Shown here piece by piece: positions 46,147-54,632 of a DNA stretch of 64,000 bases (positions within the stretch are counted from its first letter, which is position 1; each line of letters starts with the position of its first letter). The notes beneath the pieces are model-generated. The model searched no databases. It was not told the DNA's origin and saw only the letters and a program-made list of their open reading frames with translations. Made by a program: the position numbers and the translations under genes. The DNA comes from Acinetobacter wuhouensis (lineage in GTDB: Bacteria; Pseudomonadota; Gammaproteobacteria; Pseudomonadales; Moraxellaceae), in the NCBI RefSeq assembly GCF_001696605.3, contig NZ_CP031716.1:1860001-1924000 (forward strand), given 5' to 3'.

Positions 46147-47306
46147 CTAAGCAATTTTCCTGTGAGTTTTTGCAGCTGATTTGCCATGTAAAATGTAATG
46201 AATCACGATGCAGATTAATGTCGCAATTGCGCTATACAGATACAATTCTGCGTAATTGATATAGTCCAGTGTTAAACCAATAAAATAAGGTCCAAAACCT
46301 AAACCTGCATCTAAAAAGATAAAGAATGTAGAGGTTGCAAAGCTCATTCTTTCCAGTGAAGCACTTTTAACAGCAACGGTTTGGCAGACCGATTGGATAT
46401 TGCCATAATTATAAATGCGGGATAGATAATGATATTTTCACCTTTACGATCCAGTAATGGACCTGTAAATGGGCGAGAAATCAGAATGGCGATGGCATAC
46501 ATTAAAAAGAAAAATGATGCAGCAGTAATCAGATCTAACTCTTTGGCATAGAAATTAATGAATGAAAGCACGCCTGAATAACTGATAGACGCCAAGAACA
46601 TAATCAATGAAATAGGAATGGCTTTGGTTTCGACAAATTGTGAAAGCCAATTATGCTGTATCTGGTTGGATTCGATTTGTAACTCAGTCGAATTCACTTT
46701 TGTACTGTTTGTTTTTGCGCTTTGCGGAAGATCAGGCACTTGGATCAGAAATGCCGTGATCAGACAGCTTATTGCGATTAAGCTAGAAACAATAAAAATT
46801 GCATGATAGCCAATATGTAACATCATCCAAATAGCGAGAAAAGGTCCGATGGCTGTACCTAAAGTGCTACTCATACTGTAATAGCCAATCCCTTCACCAC
46901 GGCGACTTGCAGGAATAATTTGCGCAATAATCGTGCCGAGTACAGTCGATGCCATACCCATCATAAAGCCATGCATAAAACGTACAAATAACAGCATTCC
47001 CACTTCAAATTTGATGAAGTACATGGCTGAGAATATGAGAAAGCCCAATAAAGCCGCGACTAAGGTATTTTTACGTCCAAAGCGTTCAAGAATATTTCCC
47101 ACCAAGAGTCGTCCAACCAATGTCCCGACAATAAACAAACCCGATACTAAGCCTGCTTGTGCGGTCGAAACATGCAATTCAGCAACTGCATAGCCAACGA
47201 TGACCACAACCAACAAATAAAAAGTCAGGACGAGTTGAAAATTGATTGCGCTGACGAGGATAAAGTTTTTCGTCCACAAAGGGGCTTGTAACGATGGGGT
47301 ATTCAT
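46147..47306 (-). pseudogene. MFS transporter, broken by an internal deletion with frameshift
   Basis: The first 320-codon part begins MNTPSLQAPLWTKNF and has the MFS motif GRLLVGNILERFGRKN and about nine membrane helices. After YPAFIIMA the frame changes to a dead end. In another frame the text continues GNIQSVCQTVAVKSASLERM, then SFATSTFFIFLDAGLGFGPYFIG to the stop at 46147. Intact relatives have roughly one membrane helix (about 30 residues) between these segments, so a deletion of that size plus a shift is inferred near 46400. The protein cannot be a full 12-helix transporter. Confidence 0.8.
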
Positions 47307-47318
47307 AATAAGTACGGC

Positions 47319-47753
47319 TTATTGACCAGATTGATGAGATTGCAACTGCTGCATAATTTGTTCGAGAAGATGTTGAGCTTGTTCAACTTCTTCCTTGTGG
47401 AAAGGTTTTAAAATCAGTTGTTCAAACTGCTGAATTTGAACATAGCATTGCTGATAAATGTCTTGACCATGAGATGAAAGTTTCAACATTTTCATGCGTT
47501 TATCTTCAGTTTTGATGTGCTCGAAAATTTGCATTTGAGTCAAAATTTTGACGCGCTTTGCAATCGAAGGTTTTGAAATATTGAGATATTCAGCCAAATC
47601 AATAGATGTGCAATGCTGTTTTAAATTCAGAACGAACATTACTTGCCAAAGTGAATAATTCAGCTCAAAAGGTACAAGTAGGGTATTTACTTCATCATTG
47701 AACATACGAGTGCAACGAAGCATGGTTGAACGGAATGTGTAGGGATAGGTCAT
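47319..47753 (-). CDS. MarR-family transcriptional regulator
   Basis: The 144-residue winged-helix protein has the MarR core: SLWQVMFVLNLKQHCTSIDLAEYLNISKPSIAKRVKILTQ followed by the wing TEDKRMKMLKLS. It lies 12 bases upstream of the MFS gene on the same strand, the usual arrangement for a repressor that controls an exporter. With the exporter broken, its remaining target may be only itself. Confidence 0.88.
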   Translation of the reverse strand: MTYPYTFRSTMLRCTRMFNDEVNTLLVPFELNYSLWQVMFVLNLKQHCTSIDLAEYLNISKPSIAKRVKILTQMQIFEHIKTEDKRMKMLKLSSHGQDIYQQCYVQIQQFEQLILKPFHKEEVEQAQHLLEQIMQQLQSHQSGQ

Positions 47754-48077
47754 AGTTTGATTAACGGCTTAAATAAATGGTTAACTAGGGTAACTAAATG
47801 AAACTATACGCCGAGTGGATTAAACTTTCAAGTTCATTGCAAATGGAAAAAATTGATTTTTGTTCGGCTTAAATAAATAAATTTCTTAATGAATAAAAGA
47901 GAAAAGTATTGCTAAAAAAATGCTAAAGATGCTTTGAATTAAATTTTAAATAGACTATAGTAAAGATTGAAAAGTCGAGTAATACGCTTGGTTTTTATTC
48001 TATTGATTATTTAATCTTGTTAAATATTTCTATAGTAACCAAAGCAAAAGCTTTTTATCTCTCTCCCAATATGAGCA
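47754..48077. other. intergenic region with a possible MarR operator
   Basis: The imperfect dyad GTTAACTAGGGTAAC (47780-47794) lies 27 bases upstream of the marR start codon, a plausible operator. The rest of the region, which also holds the promoter side of the DUF2946 gene, shows no gene. Confidence 0.35.
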
Positions 48078-48569
48078 ATGCATGTGCTAAGACGTAGTGG
48101 TCTGTTGCTGGCTTTTGCAACAGTATTTTTACAGCTTGCGGTATTCTTACAACCGCTATTACCAGAGCAATATCAAATTGCTCCGGTCTGTGAGGACATT
48201 ACTCAGTCTTTATTGCGTCCGTCTCATTCGCATAATTTACACTCAGAATCTCAAGACTTCTCTCATCATCATTTACAAGATTTTTCAAAACAGCCTGAAA
48301 GCAGTTTTATTCATCACTATTTACATGCAGATCAAGATGAACAACACTCTACAACAGGGCACAATCATCATGACATGAATCATCAATGCCAATATTGTGT
48401 GGTCTATGGCAACTTAGTGATGCCACCTGAAGTTGGTGTACAAGAGATTCTGGTTCGTATTCAAGTCAAGTTAATGGCATTTGTTGAAGCCTTTCAACAT
48501 GTCTATTTTCTATTACAGCGTTTATTCCTCATTCCTCAAGGGCGAGCCCCGCCTATGGTCTTTGCATAA
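48078..48569 (+). CDS. DUF2946-family His-rich exported protein
   Basis: The 163-residue protein has an N-terminal hydrophobic signal/anchor (LLLAFATVFLQLAVFLQPLL) and a His-rich middle (HSHNLHSESQDFSHHHLQ, HNHHDMNHQCQYC). It ends with the family's GRAPP-like terminus (IPQGRAPPMVFA). DUF2946 proteins are often found near copper or metal transport genes, and the His and Cys clusters suggest metal binding. The exact role is unknown. It precedes the cyd operon. Confidence 0.75.
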   Translation: MHVLRRSGLLLAFATVFLQLAVFLQPLLPEQYQIAPVCEDITQSLLRPSHSHNLHSESQDFSHHHLQDFSKQPESSFIHHYLHADQDEQHSTTGHNHHDMNHQCQYCVVYGNLVMPPEVGVQEILVRIQVKLMAFVEAFQHVYFLLQRLFLIPQGRAPPMVFA

Positions 48570-48652
48570 CACATTCCTTGGCCCAGCATATTTAAAGATT
48601 TAGTGCTTTAAAGTGTTTGGTTAGATTACGAATTCGTTTGTAGAGACAGATT

Positions 48653-48847
48653 ATGTTTAATCAAAATTTCCTTAAATTCGAAGGAAAAAACCTTTGCATA
48701 CTTTTTTTAGAATTGTTTAAAAAAACTGCAAAATTAAAGCAACAGACCTTATTAAACCTGCGGATATATACTGAACAAATACAGAAAAATTTGTTCATGT
48801 CTGAAAACAAAATTCAACTTTTCTTGATGAAAAAGGTGATGCCATGA
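48653..48847 (+). CDS. small open frame overlapping the cydA start
   Basis: The 64-residue Lys/Leu-rich open frame ends in ATGA, overlapping the cydA start codon by four bases, which suggests translational coupling. It has two Cys-free helices and no recognised family, and its ribosome-binding site is weak (GAGACA). It may be a real leader peptide or chance. Confidence 0.35.
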   Translation: MFNQNFLKFEGKNLCILFLELFKKTAKLKQQTLLNLRIYTEQIQKNLFMSENKIQLFLMKKVMP

Positions 48848-50301
48848 GTTTAGGTTTTACTGCTTTAGAATTGGCACGCATTCAGTTTGCTTTCACTGTG
48901 TCTTTTCATATTATTTTCCCTGCAATTTCCATTGGTTTAGCGAGCTTTCTTGCTGTGTTGGAATGGCGTTGGCTAAAAACCAAAGACCCTGTATATCAAG
49001 ACTTATTTAAGTTTTGGGTCAAAATTTTCGCCGTGGCTTTTGGTATGGGCGTGGTATCCGGTGTGGTGATGAGTTATCAGTTTGGTACCAATTGGAGTGA
49101 ATTTTCCCGTGTTGCAGGTTCTGTGACAGGTCCATTGCTGACTTATGAAGTACTCAGTGCCTTTTTCTTAGAGGCAGGCTTCCTTGGTATCATGCTGTTT
49201 GGTTGGGGGCGTGTAGGACCTCGAGCGCATTTCTTTGCCACAGCCATGGTAGCAGTCGGAACCTGTATTTCCATGTTTTGGATTTTATCCTCTAACAGTT
49301 GGATGCAGACACCACAAGGCTTTAGCATTGAAAATGGCATCATCGTGCCTCAAGATTGGTTTGCAATCGTATTCAACCCATCATTTCCATATCGCTTAGC
49401 TCATATGGCTGCAGCAGCATTCCTTGTTTCAGCACTTTTAGTTGCATCAACAGCAGGTTGGCATTTGCTTAAAGGTCGCCGTGATGCTTTGGTGAAAAAG
49501 TCATTTTCCATGGCAATGTGGATGATTCTCATCCTTGCACCTTTACAAGTGATCATTGGTGATAATCACGGTTTGAATACTTTGAAACATCAACCTGCCA
49601 AATTGGCTGCCATTGAAGGGCATTGGGAAACCAATAAAGGCGAAGGTATGCCTTTATATTTATTTGGTATTCCTGATATGGAGGCAGAAGAAACAAAATA
49701 TGCGATTGGTATTCCAAACTTGGGCAGCTTGATCATGACCCATAGTATGGATGGAGAGGTGAAAGGCTTAAAAGAATTTGCCAAAGAAGATCGTCCAAAC
49801 TCATTGGTGGTGTTTTGGAGCTTCCGCATCATGGTCGGATTAGGCGTATTGATGATTCTCTTGGCACTATTTGCATTGGTATTACGCAAAGGTGGCAAGC
49901 TGTATGAAAATAAATGGTTACATCGTTTTGCCTTTGTGATGGGTCCATCAGGTTTCATTGCCTTACTTGCAGGTTGGTTTACCACTGAAGTTGGTCGTCA
50001 ACCATGGGTGGTTTATGGCGTAATGCGTACTAAAGATGCCTTGTCGCCAGTATCTGCTGAACAAGTTGGTTTGACTTTGATTATTTTCGTGGTGGTGTAC
50101 TGCGTGGTATTCGGAATCGGGATTTATTACATGCTGAAACTGATGCATAAAGGTCCTGAGTTTATCCATGCAAGCCCTGAGGGCATAGTCCATAGCGAAG
50201 AAGCGGTGATTCTTGCTTCTAAACGTCCACTCAGTACAGTGGAAGAAAGCCTAGATGTTGATGCAAATACTCAAAATAGCAATGAACAGGAGCGTAAATA
50301 A
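48844..50301 (+). CDS. cydA: cytochrome bd-type quinol oxidase subunit I (CioA-like)
   Basis: The 485-residue membrane protein has the heme b595 ligand His22 (VSFHIIFPAISIG), the Glu pair region LLTYEVLSAFFLEAGFLG, the heme b558 His in PYRLAHMAAA and Met in SFRIMVGLG. The quinol-binding Q-loop IIGDNHGLNTLKHQPAKLAAIE is short, as in cyanide-insensitive oxidases of Pseudomonas. It oxidises ubiquinol and reduces O2 at high affinity. It overlaps cydB by one base. Confidence 0.95.
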   Translation: MSLGFTALELARIQFAFTVSFHIIFPAISIGLASFLAVLEWRWLKTKDPVYQDLFKFWVKIFAVAFGMGVVSGVVMSYQFGTNWSEFSRVAGSVTGPLLTYEVLSAFFLEAGFLGIMLFGWGRVGPRAHFFATAMVAVGTCISMFWILSSNSWMQTPQGFSIENGIIVPQDWFAIVFNPSFPYRLAHMAAAAFLVSALLVASTAGWHLLKGRRDALVKKSFSMAMWMILILAPLQVIIGDNHGLNTLKHQPAKLAAIEGHWETNKGEGMPLYLFGIPDMEAEETKYAIGIPNLGSLIMTHSMDGEVKGLKEFAKEDRPNSLVVFWSFRIMVGLGVLMILLALFALVLRKGGKLYENKWLHRFAFVMGPSGFIALLAGWFTTEVGRQPWVVYGVMRTKDALSPVSAEQVGLTLIIFVVVYCVVFGIGIYYMLKLMHKGPEFIHASPEGIVHSEEAVILASKRPLSTVEESLDVDANTQNSNEQERK

Positions 50302-51305
50302 TGATTGATTTATCTCTGATTTGGATTGTTATTATTGCCATTGGCGTATTTATCTACGTGGTGTTGGATGGTTTTGATTTGGGAATCGGGATTTTATTTC
50401 CATTCTTCAAAGATCAACACGAACGTGATGTGATGATGAATACTGTCGCACCTGTGTGGGATGGGAATGAAACGTGGATGGTACTTGGTGGTGCTGCATT
50501 ATATGCGGCATTCCCAATGGTTTATGCCACTGTATTATCCGCTTTATATTTGCCGATTATTTTCATGGTTATCGCTTTAATCTTCCGTGGCGTGGCTTTT
50601 GAATTTCGCTTTAAAGCCAATCGCACCAAGCATTTGTGGGATAAAGCCTTTATTGGTGGTTCTATTCTTGCGAGTTTTTTCCAAGGCATGATCTTGGGTG
50701 CGTATATCCAAGGCATTAAAGTTGAAAATCACATGTATGCGGGTGGGGGACTAGATTGGCTGACTCCATTTACTGTATTTACAGGGATTGGGGTGGTTGT
50801 ACTTTATGCCGCTTTGGGATGCGGTTGGTTGATCTTTAAAACCGACCATGACTTGCAAGATCGTATGTATCAACTCATGCCAAAAATGATTATTGCCTTA
50901 TTTGTCATCTTTGGGGCAGTGAGTATCTATACACCGATGGCGCATCCTGAAATTGCAGCACGTTGGTTTAGCCAACCGCAGTTGATGTACTTTAGCCCTG
51001 TACCAATTTTGGTGGTGATTTTTACTTGGCTCGTTCTACGTGCATGTAAGAATCGTGCTGAATTGAGTCCATTTATTTTTACATTGGCTTTGGTTTTCCT
51101 TGCATATACAGGCTTTATGATCAGTCTATGGCCATACATCATTCCACCATCAATTACGATTTGGGATGCTGCAGCACCACAAAGCAGTCAATTATTTGCT
51201 TTAATTGGTGCATTGATTTTGATTCCAATCATTTTGATTTATACCGGGCTGTCATATTGGGTATTCCGTGACAAAGTCCGTGTGGGTGATGAAGGTTATC
51301 ATTAA
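50301..51305 (+). CDS. cydB: cytochrome bd-type quinol oxidase subunit II (CioB-like)
   Basis: The 334-residue membrane protein has the CydB opening VVLDGFDLGIGILFPF, the VWDGNETWMVLGGAALYAAFP motif and about eight membrane helices. It forms the heterodimer with CydA. Its start overlaps the cydA stop (TAATG). A small DUF2474 gene follows after a hairpin. Confidence 0.95.
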   Translation: MIDLSLIWIVIIAIGVFIYVVLDGFDLGIGILFPFFKDQHERDVMMNTVAPVWDGNETWMVLGGAALYAAFPMVYATVLSALYLPIIFMVIALIFRGVAFEFRFKANRTKHLWDKAFIGGSILASFFQGMILGAYIQGIKVENHMYAGGGLDWLTPFTVFTGIGVVVLYAALGCGWLIFKTDHDLQDRMYQLMPKMIIALFVIFGAVSIYTPMAHPEIAARWFSQPQLMYFSPVPILVVIFTWLVLRACKNRAELSPFIFTLALVFLAYTGFMISLWPYIIPPSITIWDAAAPQSSQLFALIGALILIPIILIYTGLSYWVFRDKVRVGDEGYH

Positions 51306-51320
51306 GTTTAGAGCAATCGG

Positions 51321-51350
51321 TTGCTTAGGTGGTGTAAATAGCCTAAGCAA
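51321..51350 (+). terminator. hairpin after cydB containing a 14-mer copy
   Basis: The arms TTGCTTAGG (51321-51329) and CCTAAGCAA (51342-51350) pair perfectly around a 12-base loop; only a short T-run (TTT) follows. The right arm is part of the dispersed word AAATAGCCTAAGCA (51336-51349, copy 3). It could partially separate cydAB from the small gene downstream. Confidence 0.5.
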
Positions 51351-51389
51351 TTTAGATACTTCATTGGCATATCGAACATAGGAATAGAG

Positions 51390-51506
51390 GTGACGACATT
51401 GAAATTATCTCAAACTCAATGGTTTATCATTTTATGGCTAGGTGGTTTTCTAACACTTGCTGTGATTGCAGGATTTTTTAGGATGTTGATTCAATTCGCC
51501 TACTAA
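51390..51506 (+). CDS. DUF2474-family small subunit-like protein of the bd oxidase
   Basis: The 38-residue single-pass membrane peptide contains QWFIILWLGGFLTLAVIAGF followed by RMLIQF, the pattern of DUF2474 proteins found after cioAB/cydAB. It is analogous in position to CydX, which stabilises bd oxidases. The likely start is GTG 51390, preceded by AGGAA five bases upstream; TTG 51399 is the alternative. It is short enough to be missed by gene finders. Confidence 0.75.
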   Translation: MTTLKLSQTQWFIILWLGGFLTLAVIAGFFRMLIQFAY

Positions 51507-51528
51507 GAAACTTTATATTGTCTAGAAG

Positions 51529-51559
51529 AAAAATGAGGAACTTAGTTCCTCATTTTTTT
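51529..51559 (+). terminator. Rho-independent terminator after the cyd cluster
   Basis: A stem of about 11 bp, AAATGAGGAAC with GTTCCTCATTT, and a TTA loop are followed by a T-run. Confidence 0.88.
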
Positions 51560-51835
51560 AATGACTCACGATGAAGTGGAAACTTAATGGAAAAGGTAGA
51601 TGAATATCTTTTACTTAAGTCATGAATACGTCAGATTGAAATACAAATAATTATGAAAGCAAGGATAAATGTTGAAAGGAGAAATATAACAAAATAGCCT
51701 AAGCAAATTTTGGAATCATAAAGCTATATAGAAAGTTAATATTGTGAAATGTGTCACACTTTTAAAACAAAATAATTTTTTTGCTGATATAAAATATTTA
51801 AACAAGAAAAAATAAGATAATAAAGAGGTAATCAT
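51560..51835. other. gene-free AT-rich stretch
   Basis: No credible open frame was seen. The only marked feature is 14-mer copy 4 (51692-51705). AAGAGG lies just before the start of the next gene. Confidence 0.5.
51692..51705. repeat. dispersed 14-mer AAATAGCCTAAGCA, copy 4
   Basis: An exact copy about 130 bases upstream of the DUF7710-like gene. With copy 5 it brackets that gene, both in the same orientation. Confidence 0.6.
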
Positions 51836-52153
51836 ATGAATCATAGCCAAGTATATTTATTCAAAGCTGATAATGCTGTGTTCGCTTCTGCAATTTTTAG
51901 TAGTTTTAAAGCTGCACAGAAATGGATTTATGATAATTCACTTACTGGATTACTGATTGAGTACCCACTGAATATTTCCACTTATGATTGGGCAATAAAA
52001 AAAGGATACTTCAAAGTTAAGCATATGATTGATATTTCACCCATATTTATCGGTAGCTTTGTTTCAGCTTATCAAGTTCAATGGCATTTCAGGCATGGAA
52101 AATTCGACCATCAATTTTCTAGAGAAATTCTAAAGAACTATTCTGCAAACTAA
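51836..52153 (+). CDS. DUF7710-like small protein
   Basis: The 105-residue protein reads VYLFKADNAVFASAIFSSFKAAQKWIYDNSLTGLLIEYPLNISTYDWAIKKGYF. This closely follows the pattern of a family of small cytoplasmic proteins (DUF7710, from memory) with unknown role. AAGAGG precedes the ATG. It is bracketed by two copies of the 14-mer word, and its stop codon overlaps the second. Confidence 0.65.
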   Translation: MNHSQVYLFKADNAVFASAIFSSFKAAQKWIYDNSLTGLLIEYPLNISTYDWAIKKGYFKVKHMIDISPIFIGSFVSAYQVQWHFRHGKFDHQFSREILKNYSAN

Positions 52154-52166
52154 AATAGCCTAAGCA
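52153..52166. repeat. dispersed 14-mer AAATAGCCTAAGCA, copy 5
   Basis: An exact copy in the tiny gap between two convergent genes. Its first base is the last base of the upstream stop codon, and its CTA (52160-52162) is the stop codon of the LysR gene on the other strand. Confidence 0.6.
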
Positions 52167-53077
52167 AATATTTTAAAAATTTGGTCTCTTAAATAAGCAT
52201 GTCTCGAATTTTCTTTTAAATCTCGATGCCAATAAATTCCCATATTTAACATTGGCAATTCAATAGGATGCTCAAAAATATGAATATTCTCGGCAATGTT
52301 CAAATGAGACAATATTTGTCTAGGAATGGTGAGCATCACTTCAGGAGATTGCGCAAGGACTTGTAGTGCAGTTGAATAATGCTGACAGCGCATAAAAATC
52401 TCTCGAACATATTGTTTTTTATTCAAATACATATCCTCTAAGAGAATCCCAGTGCGCCGTGATGAAACACCAATATGCGGTGCTGAAAAATACAAATCAC
52501 TATTCATTTCACTTTGTTGGGTACAGATGACAAACTGGTCTTGCTCTAAGTTTTGATAGAGAATCTTCTCGCCATAATTTTGTTCAAGGTCAATAACAAA
52601 ATCTATTTGTTGCGATGCTAAATCAGCAACAACATTTTTACGATCAAGTTTACAGCTTTGAAAATGAATCCCTAAATTAAGCATTTGAAAATGCTGGATT
52701 AGCTTAGGAAAAATAATCGGTTCAATTTCATCATGTACGGCAATTTTTAAAGTCTGTACCATACTTGGATCAAACATCTGTTTTTGCTTAGAAATACTTT
52801 GAAAAGCCAAGAGTGCATTTTGCACAGGTTGATAAATTTGCTCTGCAAACGGTGTAGGCAACATTTTACTGCCAGCACGTACAAACAAATCATCTTTTAA
52901 ATGTTGTCTAAGTCGTTGTAAAGCATGACTGGCTGCTGATTGGGTAATGCACAAAATTTGAGCCGCTTTAGAAATGCTTTTTTGCTCATAAATCGTAATA
53001 AAAAGTGGATATAAATTAATGTCAATATGGTGAAAAATTGCCATATCGAGATGAGATTTATTATGAATACTATTCAT
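52160..53077 (-). CDS. LysR-type transcriptional regulator
   Basis: The 305-residue LTTR has an N-terminal winged helix (about 15-75, KSISKAAQILCITQSAASHALQRLRQHLKDDLFVR) and a periplasmic-binding-like effector domain. It is divergent from the acyl-CoA dehydrogenase/kinase operon, 129 bases apart, so that operon is its most likely target. The inducer is unknown. The in-frame start at 53077 gives a slightly long N-terminus; a Met at residue 12 (MAIFHHID) is possible. Confidence 0.88.
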   Translation of the reverse strand: MNSIHNKSHLDMAIFHHIDINLYPLFITIYEQKSISKAAQILCITQSAASHALQRLRQHLKDDLFVRAGSKMLPTPFAEQIYQPVQNALLAFQSISKQKQMFDPSMVQTLKIAVHDEIEPIIFPKLIQHFQMLNLGIHFQSCKLDRKNVVADLASQQIDFVIDLEQNYGEKILYQNLEQDQFVICTQQSEMNSDLYFSAPHIGVSSRRTGILLEDMYLNKKQYVREIFMRCQHYSTALQVLAQSPEVMLTIPRQILSHLNIAENIHIFEHPIELPMLNMGIYWHRDLKENSRHAYLRDQIFKIFA

Positions 53078-53206
53078 AGTGATATATTGAATTAAATCAT
53101 TTTGTTCATATTAGTTTTTCAGCTAATGTAAGTAAAGCATCAATATTTATGAAAACAGATTATTTTTTTTAATTTATTTTTTCAATCATTTGACAGGAAG
53201 AGCAGG

Positions 53207-54445
53207 ATGTTTGAACTTTCAGCACGCGCACAGGATTTTGTAGAACGCACAAAAGCTTTTATTAAAAATGAAATTGAGCCCGTAGAAACAGAATTTTGGA
53301 ATGAAGTACATCATTTGAATCAAGGTGGTGATTGGACCAAATGGCAATGGCCTGCACAACTTGAAGTATTAAAAAATAAAGCGAAAGACGCTGGGCTTTG
53401 GAACATGTTCCTGCCAGATCCAGTATTGGGGGCTGGCTTATCTGTGCAGGAATATGCCCATATCGCAGAACTTTCAGGACGCAGTTTGATTGCACCAACC
53501 GTATTTAACTGCAATGCACCTGACAGTGGCAATATGGAAGTTTTGTGGCGCTATGGTTCAGAAGCCCAAAAAGAACAATGGTTGAAACCCTTATTAGCAG
53601 GAAAAATTCGCTCAGTATTTTGTATGACTGAACCTGCGGTTGCCTCATCCGATGCCACCAATATGCAAGCCACCGCTGTGGTCGATGGTGATGAAATTGT
53701 TCTCAATGGTCGTAAATGGTGGTCTTCAGGTTTAGGCGATCCAAATGCAAAAATCATTATTTTTATGGCGCATACACCTGATGAAACCAAAGACCGTCAT
53801 CATCAGCATTCGATGGTTTTGGTACCTGTAGATGCTGTTGGCGTGACAATTGAACGTATGCTCCCTGTGTTTGGTGATTATGATGCACCGCATGGTCACG
53901 GTGAAATTAGCTTTAATGATGTACGAGTACCAGTGGCGAATTTTATTGGCGGTGCAGGGCAAGGTTTTGAAATTGCACAGGGGCGTTTAGGACCAGGTCG
54001 TATTCACCATTGTATGCGTTGCATCGGCGCTGCTGAAAAATCATTAGAGTTAATGATTGATCGTGGCATGAGCCGAACCGCTTTTGGTAAAGAAATTTTA
54101 AAACTCGGTGGAAACTTGGAGCGTGTTGCTGAAGCACGTGTTGCGATCGATCAAGCACGTTTATTGACCTTATATGCGGCATATAAAATGGATACGCAAG
54201 GCAATATGGCAGCACTGACAGAAATTTCAGCGATCAAAGTGGTTGCACCATCTGTACTTGAAAAAGTGGTCGATATGGCAATTCAACTGCATGGTGGTAT
54301 GGGCGTTTCACGCGATACACCATTGACAGGTTTCTTTGCACAAGCACGTTCACTCCGCTTGGCTGATGGTCCAGATGAAGTGCATAAAGGCATGATTGCA
54401 AAACTTGAACTTAAAAAACGTGGTTATGGATCACGTAAAAAATAA
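53207..54445 (+). CDS. acyl-CoA dehydrogenase family protein (ACAD10/11-like)
   Basis: The 412-residue flavoprotein has the ACAD features FCMTEPAVASSDATNMQ, the FAD-binding GRKWWSSGLGDPNAKI and QLHGGMGVSRDTPLTGFF. Members of this subgroup often sit next to an APH-type kinase, as here (54633), and correspond to the dehydrogenase part of ACAD10/11. In those systems the enzyme acts on 4-phosphoacyl-CoA, eliminating phosphate, rather than on plain acyl-CoA. It is the first gene of the run read away from the LysR gene. Confidence 0.9.
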   Translation: MFELSARAQDFVERTKAFIKNEIEPVETEFWNEVHHLNQGGDWTKWQWPAQLEVLKNKAKDAGLWNMFLPDPVLGAGLSVQEYAHIAELSGRSLIAPTVFNCNAPDSGNMEVLWRYGSEAQKEQWLKPLLAGKIRSVFCMTEPAVASSDATNMQATAVVDGDEIVLNGRKWWSSGLGDPNAKIIIFMAHTPDETKDRHHQHSMVLVPVDAVGVTIERMLPVFGDYDAPHGHGEISFNDVRVPVANFIGGAGQGFEIAQGRLGPGRIHHCMRCIGAAEKSLELMIDRGMSRTAFGKEILKLGGNLERVAEARVAIDQARLLTLYAAYKMDTQGNMAALTEISAIKVVAPSVLEKVVDMAIQLHGGMGVSRDTPLTGFFAQARSLRLADGPDEVHKGMIAKLELKKRGYGSRKK

Positions 54446-54632
54446 GCTTATTAAAGTTTGTGAATTTTAGTGAATAAAGTCCTTATTTGATTCAAGATGT
54501 TATATAAATAGATTGATGATTTTTAAAGTATATATTTTGCAACTAAGGGCTTTAAAAAGATGAGATTTCAGACATATCTCAACCAAAGTGATGCACGTTT
54601 GAAATGTCAGAGAATTAATTCAGGGAAAAAAC

